A stretch of 64,000 nt of DNA from the NCBI GenBank assembly GCA_965658025.1, contig CBFHQL010000008.1, positions 6,060 through 70,059 of the forward strand, read 5' to 3'. A model generated the notes under the pieces. It was given only the letters and a program-made list of their open reading frames with translations, searched no databases and was not told the DNA's origin. Every line of letters begins with the position of its first letter. The stretch's first letter is position 1. The DNA comes from UBA3537 sp965658025. Lineage in GTDB: Bacteria; Bacteroidota; Bacteroidia; Flavobacteriales; Flavobacteriaceae. The translations under genes were made by a program, and so were the position numbers. This document shows, one piece after another, positions 46,780 to 56,871 of this stretch.

Positions 46780-47820
46780 ATGTCTGTAGATTATATTATT
46801 GTAGGTTCTGGTCTTGCCGGGCTGATGCTTAGTGAACAACTTCGTACGCGTAATAAATCTTTTATCGTTATAAGTAATACTTCCCAGCAAGCATCGGTTG
46901 TAGCGAGTGGGTTGTATAATCCCGTAGTTTTGAAGCGTTTTAATAGGGCATGGAATGCCGATGAACATCTTCCAATTGCACTTTCTGCCTACAAAACATT
47001 GGAAACACTTTTGAATATCCCTATTGATGATCAAAGAGCTATTTATAGGATTTTTAGCTCTGTTGAAGAGCAAAACAACTGGTTTTTAGCTGCAGACAAG
47101 CCAAAGTTACAAGAGTTTTTAGTGCCAAAAATTATCGAAAATAACAATCCAAATGTTAGAGCACCTTTTGGCTATGGTAAAGTTAAATTTACGGGCAGAG
47201 TAGACACCAAGTTGCTTTTACAGACCTACAGAAACTATTTAGCATCCCAAAATCAATTTTTTGAAGACACCTTTGATCATTCAAAACTTGAGGTAAGCAA
47301 TACAATTCAGTATAAACACATAACGGCAAAAAAACTCATTTTTGCAGAGGGCTTTGGTTTAAAACACAACCCCTTTTTTAACACTCTTCCATTGGAGGGC
47401 ACCAAAGGAGAGCTTTTAGTTGTTCATGCGCCAGACTTAAAATCTGATGTCATCCTAAAATCAAGTGTTTTTGTAATCCCTATTGGGAATGAACAGTACC
47501 TTGTTGGTTCTACTTATGCTTGGAATGATTACAGCAATACGCCAACAGAATCTGCTAAAAATGAAATTTTAGAAAAACTTCAAAAAGTGATTTCGTGTTC
47601 TTTTAAAGTTGTTCATCAACGTGCTGGAATTCGTCCAACAGTTGTAGATCGTCGCCCATTAGTGGGTCAGCACAAAACACATAAAAATTTATTCGTCTTG
47701 AATGGTCTTGGCAGTCGAGGTGTACTTATAGCACCCACTGTAGCTAAAGATTTAATTACTTATATAGAAGATGGTGTTCCACTTCCAAAAGAAATTGATA
47801 TCAATAGATTTAAGTCTTAG
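46780..47820 (+). CDS. FAD-dependent oxidoreductase (DAO family)
   Basis: A 346-residue flavoprotein of the D-amino-acid/glycine-oxidase family. The FAD loop is YIIVGSGLAGLMLSEQL at the N-terminus; VVASGLYNPVV and the C-terminal HQRAGIRPTVVDRRPLVG and GLGSRGVLIAP are typical. Substrate is unknown; no thiamine or amino-acid genes are adjacent. It starts 65 bases after gldN, beyond the terminator, and its end overlaps the DUF983 gene convergently by 11 bases. Confidence 0.8.
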   Translation: MSVDYIIVGSGLAGLMLSEQLRTRNKSFIVISNTSQQASVVASGLYNPVVLKRFNRAWNADEHLPIALSAYKTLETLLNIPIDDQRAIYRIFSSVEEQNNWFLAADKPKLQEFLVPKIIENNNPNVRAPFGYGKVKFTGRVDTKLLLQTYRNYLASQNQFFEDTFDHSKLEVSNTIQYKHITAKKLIFAEGFGLKHNPFFNTLPLEGTKGELLVVHAPDLKSDVILKSSVFVIPIGNEQYLVGSTYAWNDYSNTPTESAKNEILEKLQKVISCSFKVVHQRAGIRPTVVDRRPLVGQHKTHKNLFVLNGLGSRGVLIAPTVAKDLITYIEDGVPLPKEIDINRFKS

Positions 47821-48202
47821 ACTTGTTGGCTAAATTGGGATCATAGCTCATAAAAAAATTAATCCAAATATTTCTCGATAGCCGCATAATAACGGGCATG
47901 AAACCAACTAAAGTTCCTACAATACACCCAAAAGCGACCTTGAGTGAACTTCCCAAAAAAATATTGGAAACAATAAAAGCAGCCACAGCAAAGGCAATGC
48001 CTACTCCATAACTCACATACATAGACCCATAAAAGAACGAGGGTTCTATTTTATATTTTGTACCACAATGACTACAACGCTCATGCATTTTTAGCGTTTC
48101 TGAGAGATGGTAAGGGTTTTTTGTTTGATACATCAATTCTTGATGACACTTTGGGCATTTTCCAAATAAAATAGAGTACAGCTTATTTCCTTTTTTTAGC
48201 AT
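47810..48202 (-). CDS. DUF983 family membrane protein
   Basis: About 130 residues when started at the ATG at 48202 (MLKKGNKLYS), which fits the family better than the upstream in-frame start. A zinc-ribbon pair, CPKC and CSHC, is followed by two membrane helices (VGIAFAVAAFIVSNIFL, VAFGCIVGTLVGFMPVIM). The family has no known function. It is transcribed alone between a flavoprotein and an ABC-F gene. Confidence 0.8.
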   Translation of the reverse strand: MLKKGNKLYSILFGKCPKCHQELMYQTKNPYHLSETLKMHERCSHCGTKYKIEPSFFYGSMYVSYGVGIAFAVAAFIVSNIFLGSSLKVAFGCIVGTLVGFMPVIMRLSRNIWINFFMSYDPNLANKSKT

Positions 48203-48272
48203 GGTAATTTGGTTATTTTTGCACAACTTCAAAAGTACAAAAATGTAATTAATTTGAAGTTTATATTATAAA

Positions 48273-50186
48273 ATGCTAAACGTCCACCAACTCACAATTT
48301 CATTTCAAGGAGAAGATCTTTTTGAAAATATTTCGTTTCGATTGCAATCGGGGCATCGTGTGGGATTGATTGGAAAAAATGGGGCTGGAAAATCGACCTT
48401 ACTTAAAATTATTTCAGGGGAATTAGAATACAATTCTGGTCAAATCAGTTTTGAAAAAAAAGATTTAAAAATTGGATTTTTAAAACAGGACATTGATTTC
48501 GTTTATGGACGTACCATTTTGGAAGAATCTTATGAGGCCTTTTCAGAACTTAAAGCACTTGAGCGCCAGTTAGAGGACATCAACACACAGTTGGCCGAGC
48601 GCACCGATTATGAAAGCCAAAGTTACCACGATTTGATGGTCGATTTGAATGAGGTACAACAGCAGTATGAAATTTTAGGGGGTTACAATTATCAAGGCGA
48701 AACAGAGAAAATTCTAATCGGTTTAGGATTTAAAAGAGATGATTTTGATAAACTTACGGATACATTTTCAGGAGGTTGGCGTATGCGTATAGAGTTAGCC
48801 AAATTATTACTTCAGCAAAATGATATCCTTCTTTTGGATGAACCTACAAACCATTTGGATATTGAATCAATCATGTGGTTAGAGCAATTTTTGAAAAATT
48901 ATACTGGTGCTGTAGTGATTGTTTCGCACGATAAAATGTTTTTGGACAACGTTACAAATAGAACTATTGAAATTGTTTTGGGTCAAATTTATGATATGCC
49001 TAAACCTTACACCAAGTATTTAAAACTTCGTGCCGAACAAAAAGCATTGCAAATTGCTGCGCAAAAAAATCAACAAAAACAGATAGAACAAACCGAAAAA
49101 CTTATTGAAAAATTTAGAGCCAAAGCTTCCAAAGCGACTATGGCGCAGTCGCTCATTAAAAAATTAGATAAAATAGAACGTATCCGTGTTGATGAAGACG
49201 ACAATAGTGTGATGAGTGTCCGTTTTCCAATTTCAATACAGCCGGGCAAAGTTGTTTTGGAGGCTCACAATGTTTCAAAGTCTTATGGTGATTTGGACGT
49301 TTTAAAACATGTTGATTTAATGGTTGAAAGAGGGCAGAAAGTTGCCTTTGTAGGCCAGAATGGGCAAGGAAAATCTACGCTAGCCAAAATTTTAGTTGGA
49401 GAACTTTCCGCAGAAGGAAATATCAAGTTGGGGCATAATGTTCAGGTGGGTTATTTTGCACAAAATCAAGCCGAATATTTGGATGGAAAGAAGACGGTTT
49501 TGGATACGATGATTGATGAGGCCAATGAAAAAAACCGTTCCAAAGTACGTGATATTTTAGGGGCATTTTTGTTTCGCGGAGAGGCCGTAGAGAAGTATGT
49601 GAGTGTATTGTCTGGAGGGGAGCGCAACAGATTAGCTTTAGCAAAATTATTACTAAAACCGCTTAATGTTTTGGTGATGGATGAACCTACAAACCACTTG
49701 GATATTCAGTCTAAAAATGTATTAAAATCTGCTTTACAAAATTTTGATGGTACATTACTTCTGGTATCACACGATCGTGAGTTTTTGCAAGGATTGAATG
49801 ATGTTGTTTACGAATTTAAAGATCAAAAAATCAAACCCTATTTGGGCGATATTGACTTTTATTTGGAGCAGCGACAATTGGAAAACTTACGCGAAGCTGA
49901 ACGCAAAACAATTGTAAAAGCAGAATCCAAAATAAGCAGTAATAAGCAGTCCTATGAAGCTCAAAAACAATTAAAATCGTTGAATAATCGCTTAAGTAAA
50001 GTGGAGTCTTCTATTTCCTCCTTGGAAAAAGAGATCAAAGCGATTGATTTGGAACTCCAAATTAACTATGATAAAACAGTTGCAGACCCTAATTTTTTTG
50101 ATGCCTATCAAGCCAAAAAAGCAAAGTTAGATGAACTTATGGAGCAATGGGAAGCTATTACAGAATCGATAGAACAACATAGCTGA
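48273..50186 (+). CDS. ABC-F family ATPase
   Basis: A 637-residue soluble protein with two ABC ATPase domains and no membrane segment. Walker A loops are GKNGAGKST (near residue 36) and GQNGQGKST (near 367), signatures SGGWRMRIELA and SGGERNRLALA, Walker B DILLLDEPTNHLD and NVLVMDEPTNHLD. The linker between them and a C-terminal coiled coil (520-637) match Uup-like proteins. It likely acts on ribosomes. The stop overlaps the next ATG by one base. Confidence 0.92.
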   Translation: MLNVHQLTISFQGEDLFENISFRLQSGHRVGLIGKNGAGKSTLLKIISGELEYNSGQISFEKKDLKIGFLKQDIDFVYGRTILEESYEAFSELKALERQLEDINTQLAERTDYESQSYHDLMVDLNEVQQQYEILGGYNYQGETEKILIGLGFKRDDFDKLTDTFSGGWRMRIELAKLLLQQNDILLLDEPTNHLDIESIMWLEQFLKNYTGAVVIVSHDKMFLDNVTNRTIEIVLGQIYDMPKPYTKYLKLRAEQKALQIAAQKNQQKQIEQTEKLIEKFRAKASKATMAQSLIKKLDKIERIRVDEDDNSVMSVRFPISIQPGKVVLEAHNVSKSYGDLDVLKHVDLMVERGQKVAFVGQNGQGKSTLAKILVGELSAEGNIKLGHNVQVGYFAQNQAEYLDGKKTVLDTMIDEANEKNRSKVRDILGAFLFRGEAVEKYVSVLSGGERNRLALAKLLLKPLNVLVMDEPTNHLDIQSKNVLKSALQNFDGTLLLVSHDREFLQGLNDVVYEFKDQKIKPYLGDIDFYLEQRQLENLREAERKTIVKAESKISSNKQSYEAQKQLKSLNNRLSKVESSISSLEKEIKAIDLELQINYDKTVADPNFFDAYQAKKAKLDELMEQWEAITESIEQHS

Positions 50187-50368
50187 TGGAAGAACATTTT
50201 TATCAATGTCCACATTGTTGGGAGCAAGTTTCAGTTTTGGTGGATGTGTCGCAATCTTCTCAAACATACATTGAAGATTGTGAAGTCTGCTGTAATCCTA
50301 TTCAATTTCAAATTCAATGTTCAGGTCAAGTTCTACAGTCTTTAGACGCTCAAAGTATAGAGCAATAA
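50186..50368 (+). CDS. CPXCG-motif cysteine-rich zinc-ribbon protein
   Basis: A 60-residue protein with two cysteine pairs, CPHC (residues 8-11) and CEVC followed by CNP, separated by about 20 residues, forming a likely zinc ribbon. Function unknown. It overlaps the ABC-F stop by one base (TGATG) and so is translated together with it. Confidence 0.85.
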   Translation: MEEHFYQCPHCWEQVSVLVDVSQSSQTYIEDCEVCCNPIQFQIQCSGQVLQSLDAQSIEQ

Positions 50369-50412
50369 GAAGATATTTCTAAAAAAGTTCTTTTTAAATA
50401 GGAAAAAGGTTG

Positions 50413-50420
50413 TATATTTG
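50413..50420 (+). promoter_or_regulatory. tRNA-Met -7 element
   Basis: TATATTTG, an exact TAnnTTTG, 12 bases before the mature tRNA 5' end. Confidence 0.55.
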
Positions 50421-50431
50421 TCGTCCAATAT

Positions 50432-52113
<1,682 letters not shown>

Positions 52114-52146
52114 TATTTTAAATTGTTGTGGTTGCAAACAATGCAA

Positions 52147-52519
52147 CTCAGATTATACAAATGATTTATGATATCCATGACATTTTCATCAGGTGTGTCA
52201 TGATCACCTGTTATTAGTCGAAATTTCTCAATTGAGATTTTCGATTCTCCAGAATTTTCCAAAATAATAGAGTATTACTCTACCCACACAAATATTACTT
52301 GAGTGGTTTATACCATCTGGCGTTATCCATGGATTTTATTGATAACATACCTTAACCCATTTACTCATGGAAGGGTTATTCCATTTGCTATGCTATAAAA
52401 AATATTCGACCTACACTGCATCAAAGTTTTCTCATTTACCTATTGATGTACATTGATTTTAATCTTCTATATGTCTTTTACATTATCGTTGAGGATATTG
52501 TTTATAGACAGGTGTTTAG
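52147..52519. other. Non-coding gap with two inverted repeats
   Basis: No open frame is convincing. Two operator-like palindromes lie upstream of the recombinase: CAGGTG-9-CACCTG (52190-52210) and the perfect 12-mer TCTCAATTGAGA (52226-52237). Being 75-125 bases before the recombinase start, they may be regulator or recombinase binding sites. Confidence 0.45.
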
Positions 52520-52936
52520 TTAATATTGATTTATTATTTCATTTAATATTTCTTCGTGCGACGGTTTTATGATGTAACGAATCTTGTTAAGATTCCGCAG
52601 TAGTTGTTCCCATTCATAATCCATAATGGACTCATGTGATGTAAGATAAAAACCATATTTTTTCTTCGCTTCGTAGTAACCATCGTCATATCCACTATCG
52701 TACTTATGCTGACAACCATACTCCATATCCATTTCAATAAACTCAGGTGTTACTTCGATGTATTGATATTTAGTGTAAATAATATATGATTCATCTATCA
52801 ACGGAGATGTATGTAGCAATTCAATTCCAAATTTATCTTCCTCCGAAAAATTGGTCATGAATTCTTTCTCGTCAAATTTTGGATCGTTTAGATGCTGATC
52901 GGTGCCGCCAACGGCAAAAAATTCTTCTTTTATCAT
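52520..52936 (-). CDS. Island adaptor-like protein B (unknown family)
   Basis: A 138-residue acidic soluble protein that I do not recognise. Its first 30 residues (VGGTDQHLNDPKFDEKEFM) are almost identical to those of the next gene upstream (53028-53561), while the middle differs. The last 60 residues (GYYEAKKKY ... LNKIRYIIKPSHEEILNEI) resemble the C-terminus of the ParB-like protein at 53652-54539. It is followed by the recombinase on the same strand. A small inverted repeat (ATATCT-2-AGATAT, 53004-53017) lies upstream. Confidence 0.7.
   Translation of the reverse strand: MIKEEFFAVGGTDQHLNDPKFDEKEFMTNFSEEDKFGIELLHTSPLIDESYIIYTKYQYIEVTPEFIEMDMEYGCQHKYDSGYDDGYYEAKKKYGFYLTSHESIMDYEWEQLLRNLNKIRYIIKPSHEEILNEIINQY
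52847..52936. repeat. 90-bp direct repeat, copy 1 (5' end of adaptor B)
   Basis: Identical to 53472-53561 at 87 of 90 positions with no gaps; the three differences are near the start codons. It covers the first 30 codons of the gene. Recombination between the copies would delete 625 bases and fuse the start of one gene to the body of the other. Confidence 0.95.
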
Positions 52937-53027
52937 AAACTTATAACTCTTTTATTTTACTGATTATCGCATACATTCTGTATGAATTGTATCATTTGAA
53001 TTGATATCTGTAGATATTGTTCTCTCA

Positions 53028-53561
53028 TCAGTATTTATTCAAAATATTGTCAATGATTATCTCATCTTCTGTAGAAATAACATTTCTCACATTTACAATC
53101 TTAAAAAGTCTATTTCTTAATGTAGGTTCTGCAAGGCTCCAATCTCCTATTTCAAAAAATTCATAATCGAGTTTTGCTAATTCATATGCTAAATCATACC
53201 CCTGTGATCTGCCGATTTCTATGCATCGATTTTCAATTCTTTTAATATCCAAATTGGAGTAGCAACTATTATTTCTATGGATCTTTAGCATGTTTATCTC
53301 TTTAGAAGAGATCACCTTTTCTACATTAATATCATTTATCATTTTTTCGTCATATGTTCTGTAGATATAATCCATAGAATGGTATAAATTTTCATCTATT
53401 GTCTGCTCATGAAATTCATTGATTTTCGAAACTTCCACCTCTATTAAAGATTCAAATTCATCGTCTGAAATAAAATTGGTCATGAATTCTTTCTCGTCAA
53501 ATTTTGGATCGTTTAGATGCTGATCGGTGCCGCCAACGGCAAAAAACTCTTCTTTCGTCAT
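53028..53561 (-). CDS. Island adaptor-like protein A (unknown family)
   Basis: A 177-residue acidic soluble protein of unknown family. It has the same 30-residue N-terminus as the protein at 52520-52936, a unique middle (about residues 31-120), and a C-terminal stretch (SQGYDLAYELAKL ... NVRNVISTEDEIIIDNILNKY) that is a weaker copy of the module ending the ParB-like protein. It lies 90 bases after that gene, with the inverted repeat GTAACTGA-3-TCAGTTAC (53592-53610) in the gap. It could bind the same partner as the ParB-like protein. Confidence 0.7.
   Translation of the reverse strand: MTKEEFFAVGGTDQHLNDPKFDEKEFMTNFISDDEFESLIEVEVSKINEFHEQTIDENLYHSMDYIYRTYDEKMINDINVEKVISSKEINMLKIHRNNSCYSNLDIKRIENRCIEIGRSQGYDLAYELAKLDYEFFEIGDWSLAEPTLRNRLFKIVNVRNVISTEDEIIIDNILNKY
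53472..53561. repeat. 90-bp direct repeat, copy 2 (5' end of adaptor A)
   Basis: Partner of 52847-52936, same orientation, offset exactly 625 bases. Confidence 0.95.
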
Positions 53562-53591
53562 AATTGTATAATGATATAATTGTTATAATAT

Positions 53592-53610
53592 GTAACTGAC
53601 TATCAGTTAC
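53592..53610. promoter_or_regulatory. Operator-like palindrome before adaptor A
   Basis: Perfect 8-bp inverted repeat GTAACTGA-cta-TCAGTTAC, 31 bases upstream of the gene at 53561. No U-run follows on the minus strand, so an operator is likelier than a terminator. Confidence 0.5.
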
Positions 53611-53651
53611 TTAAATAAAATATAAAGAAAAAATTTCTGGAAGTCAAGTCC

Positions 53652-54539
53652 CTAATAATACTTATGTAAAATTTCATCTAAAATTCGTTCATCGTCAATA
53701 GAGATTCGATATCGAATCTTATCTAATTTCTGGATTTTCTCATGCCACAGTTGGTCACTTAGTGATCTAATTATAGGTCCCTCTGCCTCCTCTTCAATTT
53801 CCTTTTTTGCTTTTTCATAACCCTCTCTGAGATATTTTTCTTTCAATTGATCCTGCTCATTTTTTTCACGATCTAATTTTTCTTTTACCAGTTCTAATCG
53901 TCTGTCTTCCTTTTTTCTCTTTTCATCGGTTGATAAACACGTCATTTCATATATTTTTATGATACTTTCTCCAGAGTCAAGTCGATTAAAATAGTGCGTT
54001 CCCATCGATTCATCATTCAAATAGGTCTCATATATTTTAACCAGTCTTCGTAGAGTTGTAGGTGAAAAATCTAAACTCAGAATCGAACAAGTGAGTTGAA
54101 ATCTATCTTTTGATACCTCTCCAAAATCATCAATTGAATCTAAGGGACCAAGATCAACTCTTTTCTTTCCTTGAGAGGTACCGATTAAATTAAGTAAGTG
54201 ATATGCAGACTTGGCAATTTCAAGATAGGAACGTTTGATGCGGGTGTTCCTCAGTAATGACTCTAAAATAACATCTGCATCAGCAATTGAAATCTCTTGT
54301 ACTGGTAAAGTTTTAATTCCTAAATTATTAGTCAATACGGTCTGATACCTTACATATCCATCAACGATGAAGTACTTGTGATTTTCCCTAATGACTTTAA
54401 GGGGGTCTATGATCCCATAAATCCTAATCGATGGTAAAAACTTCTTGAATTGTTCTGGGTTTATACTTGATTTTATCCCAATTAGTTTTGGGTGTAGTTC
54501 TAATGTCTCAAGTGGGACATTTTTGATAATGATATTCAT
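53652..54539 (-). CDS. ParB/Srx-fold domain protein with coiled coil
   Basis: A 295-residue protein. Residues 1-100 match the ParB N-terminal (nuclease-like) fold: PEQFKKFLPSIRIYGIIDPL and YFIVDGYVRYQTVL, where VDGYVRY corresponds to the VDGHHR-type signature with His changed. The middle is helical and could bind DNA. A charged coiled coil (about 205-255) precedes a C-terminal module (EGYEKAKKE ... KIRYRISIDDERILDEI) shared with the two small proteins downstream. No ParA is seen in the element, so partition is doubtful; regulation or integration are possible. A hairpin TGTTGT/ACAACA lies 1 base upstream of the start. Confidence 0.72.
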   Translation of the reverse strand: MNIIIKNVPLETLELHPKLIGIKSSINPEQFKKFLPSIRIYGIIDPLKVIRENHKYFIVDGYVRYQTVLTNNLGIKTLPVQEISIADADVILESLLRNTRIKRSYLEIAKSAYHLLNLIGTSQGKKRVDLGPLDSIDDFGEVSKDRFQLTCSILSLDFSPTTLRRLVKIYETYLNDESMGTHYFNRLDSGESIIKIYEMTCLSTDEKRKKEDRRLELVKEKLDREKNEQDQLKEKYLREGYEKAKKEIEEEAEGPIIRSLSDQLWHEKIQKLDKIRYRISIDDERILDEILHKYY

Positions 54540-54824
54540 TTGTTGTCAGTATTAACAACATCTAATCCTACTGAAATAATGGTGGTTCAGATTAGTTTAT
54601 TCCCTCCACAAAGGAGATCAATTAAATTATAAAGAAAATAATCGAGAAAGTCAACCTCTTGTCACGTGACAGGAAGTGATAGCAGCTTGATTTCAAATTT
54701 TAATTTCCGTATATTTTTAGTACGTGGGGTGTAAAGATGCAGATTAGATCCCAATACGTATTAGCAAGTTTTATCCATTTTCAAGCGGCCGCTGCATCGG
54801 TTTTAGAGATGGATCAATAGTTTT
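54540..54824. promoter_or_regulatory. Divergent control region with several palindromes
   Basis: The 285-base gap between the divergent ParB-like and replication genes holds TGTTGT-8-ACAACA (54541-54560), a bulged hairpin CTAAT..CTGAA / TTCAG ATTAG (54562-54595), perfect palindromes TGTCACGTGACA (54660-54671), AATACGTATT (54753-54762) and AGCGGCCGCT (54784-54793), and the inverted pair ATCCAT/ATGGAT (54773-54778 with 54809-54814). Such density fits operators or a replication origin next to a replication protein. No coding sequence is seen. Confidence 0.6.
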
Positions 54825-56075
54825 ATGTTTTCGCTATATGAGGGTAACATTTACAATAAAATTCCCTCCAAAACAATCGATTTTAAGACTCTAATTGACA
54901 TCATTAGAACAAATCCCTACAAAAGAGATTATAAGGTCATTAGAACTCATAAAAAAGGGGATATAGAGTACAATCAAGGAAAAAAAGAACTTGTTCGATG
55001 TCACCCAAATTGTGTACTCAAGTATAATTCTATTAGTGGACCAGATTTTGAAAAAAACTATGAAATAGGTTCAGGGTACATCTACTTAGATATTGATAAT
55101 CTAAATAACCCTATTGAATTTAAAAAAGAGTTCATTTTAAAGTATAAAGATGTGGTTTCAATGGTATGTTTATCCAGCGGCGGTATTGGTTTGTCTGTTT
55201 TGGTAAAAATCAATCATTTGATTACTTCCAAACATGAGTATAAATGTATCATAGACTTCTTAAAATCTCAATATTTCGAAGATGTAGAATTTGACAGTGG
55301 ATCAGATAAATTATCTCAGATGTGGTTTATTTCTCATGATCCAAATGTGTTTGTAAATACAGAGGTTTGTATTGATGTAACTGAAGGGTTAAAGTGCGTA
55401 GATCAAGGTATTATCCATAGGGTTGTTAGTAATAATACACTGTTCTACGCACTTGAAAAAGAGATAATGTATTTATCCATTGCTGATATCAATTCGAATC
55501 TGATTACCAGAACCAAGTACAATAACAAAAAGGATATTGATATCGAAACTGTTCCCTGGACTGATATCAAAATCCCCAGAGTTATTAAAGATGGTAATAA
55601 AAGAAGAATATACACCAGGTTGATCCATTCACTATTCCATCTAAATCCTGAAGTAGAACCCAAATATGTATTAGGTTATATCTATAATGTTAATCGAAAT
55701 TGTGCTGATCCAAAGATGAGTTATAGAGACTTATTGTCCCTATTCAATATGCAGTATGGATATATCTTAAGTGAACATTATAAGTATCAAAATTATAGAT
55801 ATAAGACTTTACATATTAATCCTGATACAGACTTAACTTCAGGGCAGAAATCAGTTATTGCTAACAAGATTAATGGGTGTATCAGACAAAATAAGACCAA
55901 ATCAGTGATTGCCGCCGCAATCAATCAGTTAATTAATGATGAGAAGGATTATTCTGTGTCATCTATTAGTAAAATGACTGGTGTAAGTCGAAAAACGGTT
56001 GGACTTTACATTAATAACTTAGATCCAATTGATATTGATGCTCTAATTAATCAACTGACCAGAGATATTAAGTAG
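54825..56075 (+). CDS. BT4734-like replication/primase protein with C-terminal HTH
   Basis: A 416-residue protein. The N-terminal 185 residues match the BT4734/BF3469 domain common on Bacteroidota elements: RTHKKGDIEYNQGKKELV, the acidic pair in GYIYLDIDNLNN, SSGGIGLSVLVKI and a DSGSDKLSQMWFISHDP segment. This fold is related to archaeo-eukaryotic primases. The C-terminus carries a helix-turn-helix (VSSISKMTGVSRKTVGLYIN). It probably starts replication of the excised element. The ATG at 54825 follows a region dense in palindromes. Confidence 0.75.
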   Translation: MFSLYEGNIYNKIPSKTIDFKTLIDIIRTNPYKRDYKVIRTHKKGDIEYNQGKKELVRCHPNCVLKYNSISGPDFEKNYEIGSGYIYLDIDNLNNPIEFKKEFILKYKDVVSMVCLSSGGIGLSVLVKINHLITSKHEYKCIIDFLKSQYFEDVEFDSGSDKLSQMWFISHDPNVFVNTEVCIDVTEGLKCVDQGIIHRVVSNNTLFYALEKEIMYLSIADINSNLITRTKYNNKKDIDIETVPWTDIKIPRVIKDGNKRRIYTRLIHSLFHLNPEVEPKYVLGYIYNVNRNCADPKMSYRDLLSLFNMQYGYILSEHYKYQNYRYKTLHINPDTDLTSGQKSVIANKINGCIRQNKTKSVIAAAINQLINDEKDYSVSSISKMTGVSRKTVGLYINNLDPIDIDALINQLTRDIK

Positions 56076-56120
56076 TGTTTTTCTATGTATTACACTATTT
56101 ATTATTAAACCTATTCAGAT

Positions 56121-56309
56121 ATGAAAAAAGACGTTATGATTTCACTGCGATTAACGCCAAATCAATATGTTACTTTATTGGAAACATTGGTCAGAGAGAA
56201 AAAATCTAAATCACAATTTATTAGAGAATCCATTGAACATTCCCTGTTAAAAATCAACACTAAAAATTGTCGGAAAAAAGAGATTTTAAAGTGGATCGAT
56301 GAACTTTAA
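56121..56309 (+). CDS. Ribbon-helix-helix DNA-binding protein
   Basis: A 62-residue protein with a beta strand (DVMISLRLTPNQY) and two helices (VTLLETLVREKKS, KSQFIRESIEHSLL), the CopG/RHH layout. It likely represses neighbouring element genes or takes part in plasmid-like copy control. It lies 45 bases after the replication gene on the same strand. Confidence 0.7.
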   Translation: MKKDVMISLRLTPNQYVTLLETLVREKKSKSQFIRESIEHSLLKINTKNCRKKEILKWIDEL

Positions 56310-56421
56310 GTCGTCCGACAGGAAGTTTAGTTCTTGATATGATAGATCAGGATTTGGTTTCAAATTTAATTGGCACAAAGACTGTTGGGATATTGTACCG
56401 TTTGTAAACTAACCACAGTTT

Positions 56422-56871
56422 TTAATTATTTTTCAAGTAGACCTTCGTAAGTGTTTCACCCATAGTGTTACATAGAATTTCCTGTGGGTGTTGCGCCAAT
56501 GAGAATTGTTTCAATTGATCATGGTAGAGTTTAGACTTAGATTCTGAGGTAATTAAGTAATAATGGAAATACTCATGTATAACGGTATTGATTAGTTCTT
56601 TGCGTATTACATTGTTGTTCCTGTAGATGGTAATTGTGTTATTGTAGAAACAATACTCTCCCGCAAGATGAGATTCACCCTCAATTAAAGTTAGCAGTGG
56701 TTTTTGTTTTCGAATTGGATACAACATTAGACACCAGTTCAATACATCCTCTGCCAAATGAAATTGCCAGTCTTCACCGTCAGCAGTCAATAATTTAATT
56801 AGCTCATATAATAAGTTCAAAATGAACAATCCTCCAACCACAGTAAAATAAATAGTAAAAAAGGTATCCAT
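56422..56871 (-). CDS. Membrane-anchored small zincin-like protein
   Basis: A 149-residue protein with an N-terminal membrane helix (FTVVGGLFILNLLYELI, residues 9-25) and an HEXXH metal site, H99-E100-Y-F-H103, inside VIHEYFHYYL. A glutamate about 30 residues on (HPQEILCN) could be the third ligand. It is probably a zinc metallopeptidase facing one side of the inner membrane; substrate unknown. The ATG overlaps the resolvase stop (TAATG), so the two are translated together. Confidence 0.65.
   Translation of the reverse strand: MDTFFTIYFTVVGGLFILNLLYELIKLLTADGEDWQFHLAEDVLNWCLMLYPIRKQKPLLTLIEGESHLAGEYCFYNNTITIYRNNNVIRKELINTVIHEYFHYYLITSESKSKLYHDQLKQFSLAQHPQEILCNTMGETLTKVYLKNN

Noticed and set aside
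53652..54539. A plasmid-type ParABS partition locus
   Set aside because: No ParA ATPase gene is present in the element, and no cluster of parS-like 16-mers was seen; the protein is called ParB-like by fold only.
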